DNA of 64,000 nucleotides from Lysobacter enzymogenes (GTDB lineage: Bacteria > Pseudomonadota > Gammaproteobacteria > Xanthomonadales > Xanthomonadaceae): NCBI RefSeq assembly GCF_017355525.1, contig NZ_CP067395.1, positions 1,364,001 through 1,428,000 of the forward strand, in the 5' to 3' direction. Position numbers and translations under genes: made by a program. Of the stretch, positions 63,214-64,000 are shown in pieces. Numbering within the stretch: position 1 is the first letter of the stretch; every line of letters starts with the position of its first letter. The notes below the pieces were generated by a model. It had not been told where the DNA came from, did no database searches, and saw only the letters and a list, made by a program, of their open reading frames with translations.

Positions 63214-64000
63214 ATGACCAGCCAAAGCGAACGCGCCGAACGATTCCGCCGACTGCACGCCGACGGCCTGCTGCTGCTCGCCAACGCCTGGGACGCCGGC
63301 AGCGCGCGCCTGATCGAGAGCCTCGGCGCGCAGGCGGTGGCGACCACCAGCGCCGGCGTGGCCTGGGCGCACGGCTTCGCCGACGGCGACCGGCTGCCGG
63401 TGCCGCGCCTGATCGCCACCGTCGCCGATATCGCGCGCGCGGTGCGGGTGCCGCTGAGCGTGGACATGGAAGGCGGTTATTCCGACGATCCCGACACCGT
63501 CGCCGACCATGTCGCCGGCGCGATCGACGTCGGCGCGGTCGGCATCAACCTCGAAGACGGCGGCGGCGCGCCGGACGCGCTGTGCGCCAAGATCGAACGG
63601 ATCAAGCGCGCGGCGGCGCGGTTGGGCGCGGACGTGTTCGTCAACGCGCGCACCGACGTCTACCTGCGCGGCCTGGTTCCGCCCGAACGGCGGGTCGAGG
63701 AAACCCTGGCGCGCGCCGCGCGCTACCGCGCAGCCGGCGCCGACGGATTGTTCGTGCCCGGGCTGACCGACGAAACCCAGGTGCGCGCGATCGCCGCCGG
63801 CGGCGGCCTGCCGCTGAACCTGCTCGCCCGCGCCGCGCTGCCGCCGGCCGCGCGACTGCGCGACTGGGGCGTGCGCCGGCTCAGCGCCGGCTCCGATCTG
63901 GCCCAGTCGGCGCACGCGCGCGTGCGCAGCCTCGCCGCAGGTTTCCTGCACGACGGCGACAGCAAGCCGCTGGCGGCCGAGGCGATGGCGTATACCGAAC
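63214..64000 (+). CDS. Isocitrate lyase/PEP mutase-family enzyme (partial, cut by window edge)
   Basis: About 262 residues are visible; the C-terminus lies past 64000. The protein has the PEP mutase/ICL TIM-barrel pattern: LLLLANAWDAGSARLIESLG, ATTSAGVAWAHGF, LSVDMEGGYSDDPDTV with the metal-binding Asp/Glu, INLEDGGGAP, FVNARTDVYLRG and RAAGADGLFVPGLTD. No Cys in the KKCGH position is seen, so it is unlikely to be a true isocitrate lyase; a lyase or hydrolase acting on 2-oxo/phosphono acids is possible. The ATG at 63214 follows CAGGA; an ATG 15 bp upstream is an alternative. Confidence 0.88.
   Translation, partial: MTSQSERAERFRRLHADGLLLLANAWDAGSARLIESLGAQAVATTSAGVAWAHGFADGDRLPVPRLIATVADIARAVRVPLSVDMEGGYSDDPDTVADHVAGAIDVGAVGINLEDGGGAPDALCAKIERIKRAAARLGADVFVNARTDVYLRGLVPPERRVEETLARAARYRAAGADGLFVPGLTDETQVRAIAAGGGLPLNLLARAALPPAARLRDWGVRRLSAGSDLAQSAHARVRSLAAGFLHDGDSKPLAAEAMAYTE

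Overview
The window is about 70% G+C, gene-dense bacterial chromosome. Gene content and order point to a gammaproteobacterium of the Xanthomonadaceae, most like Lysobacter: rlmN-pilF-rodZ, bamB-der, cmk-rpsA-ihfB-lapA-lapB, divergent rluC/rne, a single zinc-ligand-poor L36, aguA-aguB, and dispersed GTAGGAGCGG-type REP palindromes. The genus is an inference from sequence style. No rRNA, tRNA, CRISPR array, prophage or insertion sequence was recognised.

Layout. 1-4.8 kb: folD (cut by the left edge), a DUF1244 protein, a DUF2272 exported protein, an alpha/beta hydrolase, a RidA-family protein and a secreted chorismate mutase. 4.8-8.1 kb: molybdenum cofactor genes moeB (with rhodanese domain), moeA and mobA. 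8.3-15.5 kb: a minus-strand housekeeping run read as ndk, rlmN, pilF, rodZ, yfgM, bamB, der; ispG and hisS, which lie between rodZ and yfgM in E. coli, are absent here. 15.7-20.3 kb: a PsrA-like TetR regulator with its own promoter/operator, then a FadN-type beta-oxidation enzyme and a thiolase, closed by a terminator. 20.6-23.4 kb: a small secreted protein, CsaA, an amine-oxidase-like flavoenzyme and a membrane protein. 23.6-32.3 kb: minus-strand cmk, rpsA, ihfB, lapA, lapB, then a WecA-like glycosyltransferase, a nucleotide-sugar dehydratase and galU, linking translation and LPS-assembly genes to surface polysaccharide synthesis. 32.5-36 kb: rpmJ, a small exported protein, aguA, aguB and a GNAT enzyme; AguA and AguB turn agmatine into putrescine.

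36-38.3 kb holds an orphan TctC/Bug-like binding protein and an unrecognised protein. 38.7-41.9 kb holds two regulator modules with visible operators: TetR plus hydrolase, and TetR divergent from a glutathione S-transferase. Then come a TraB-family membrane protein and a tripartite-pump operon with one adaptor and two different RND permeases (43.5-51.4 kb). 51.8-52.6 kb encodes two single-haem cytochromes c, followed by a 116-bp tandem repeat of inverted palindromes. 53.2-57.5 kb has a proline/alanine-rich TonB-like transmembrane protein, nfuA, a pterin dehydratase, a TonB-domain lipoprotein and rluC. 58-61.7 kb is rne (RNase E) with a long leader. The window ends with a GacA-like response regulator and a PEP-mutase/isocitrate-lyase-family enzyme cut by the right edge.

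No complete novel multi-gene system was found. The most unusual signals are regulatory and repetitive: matched inverted operator-like sites around the TetR gene at 38.7 kb, a 26-bp palindrome at 41.1 kb, a textbook PsrA-like operator at 15.7 kb, a 15-bp minisatellite family at two intergenic sites, and the 116-bp BIME-like array.
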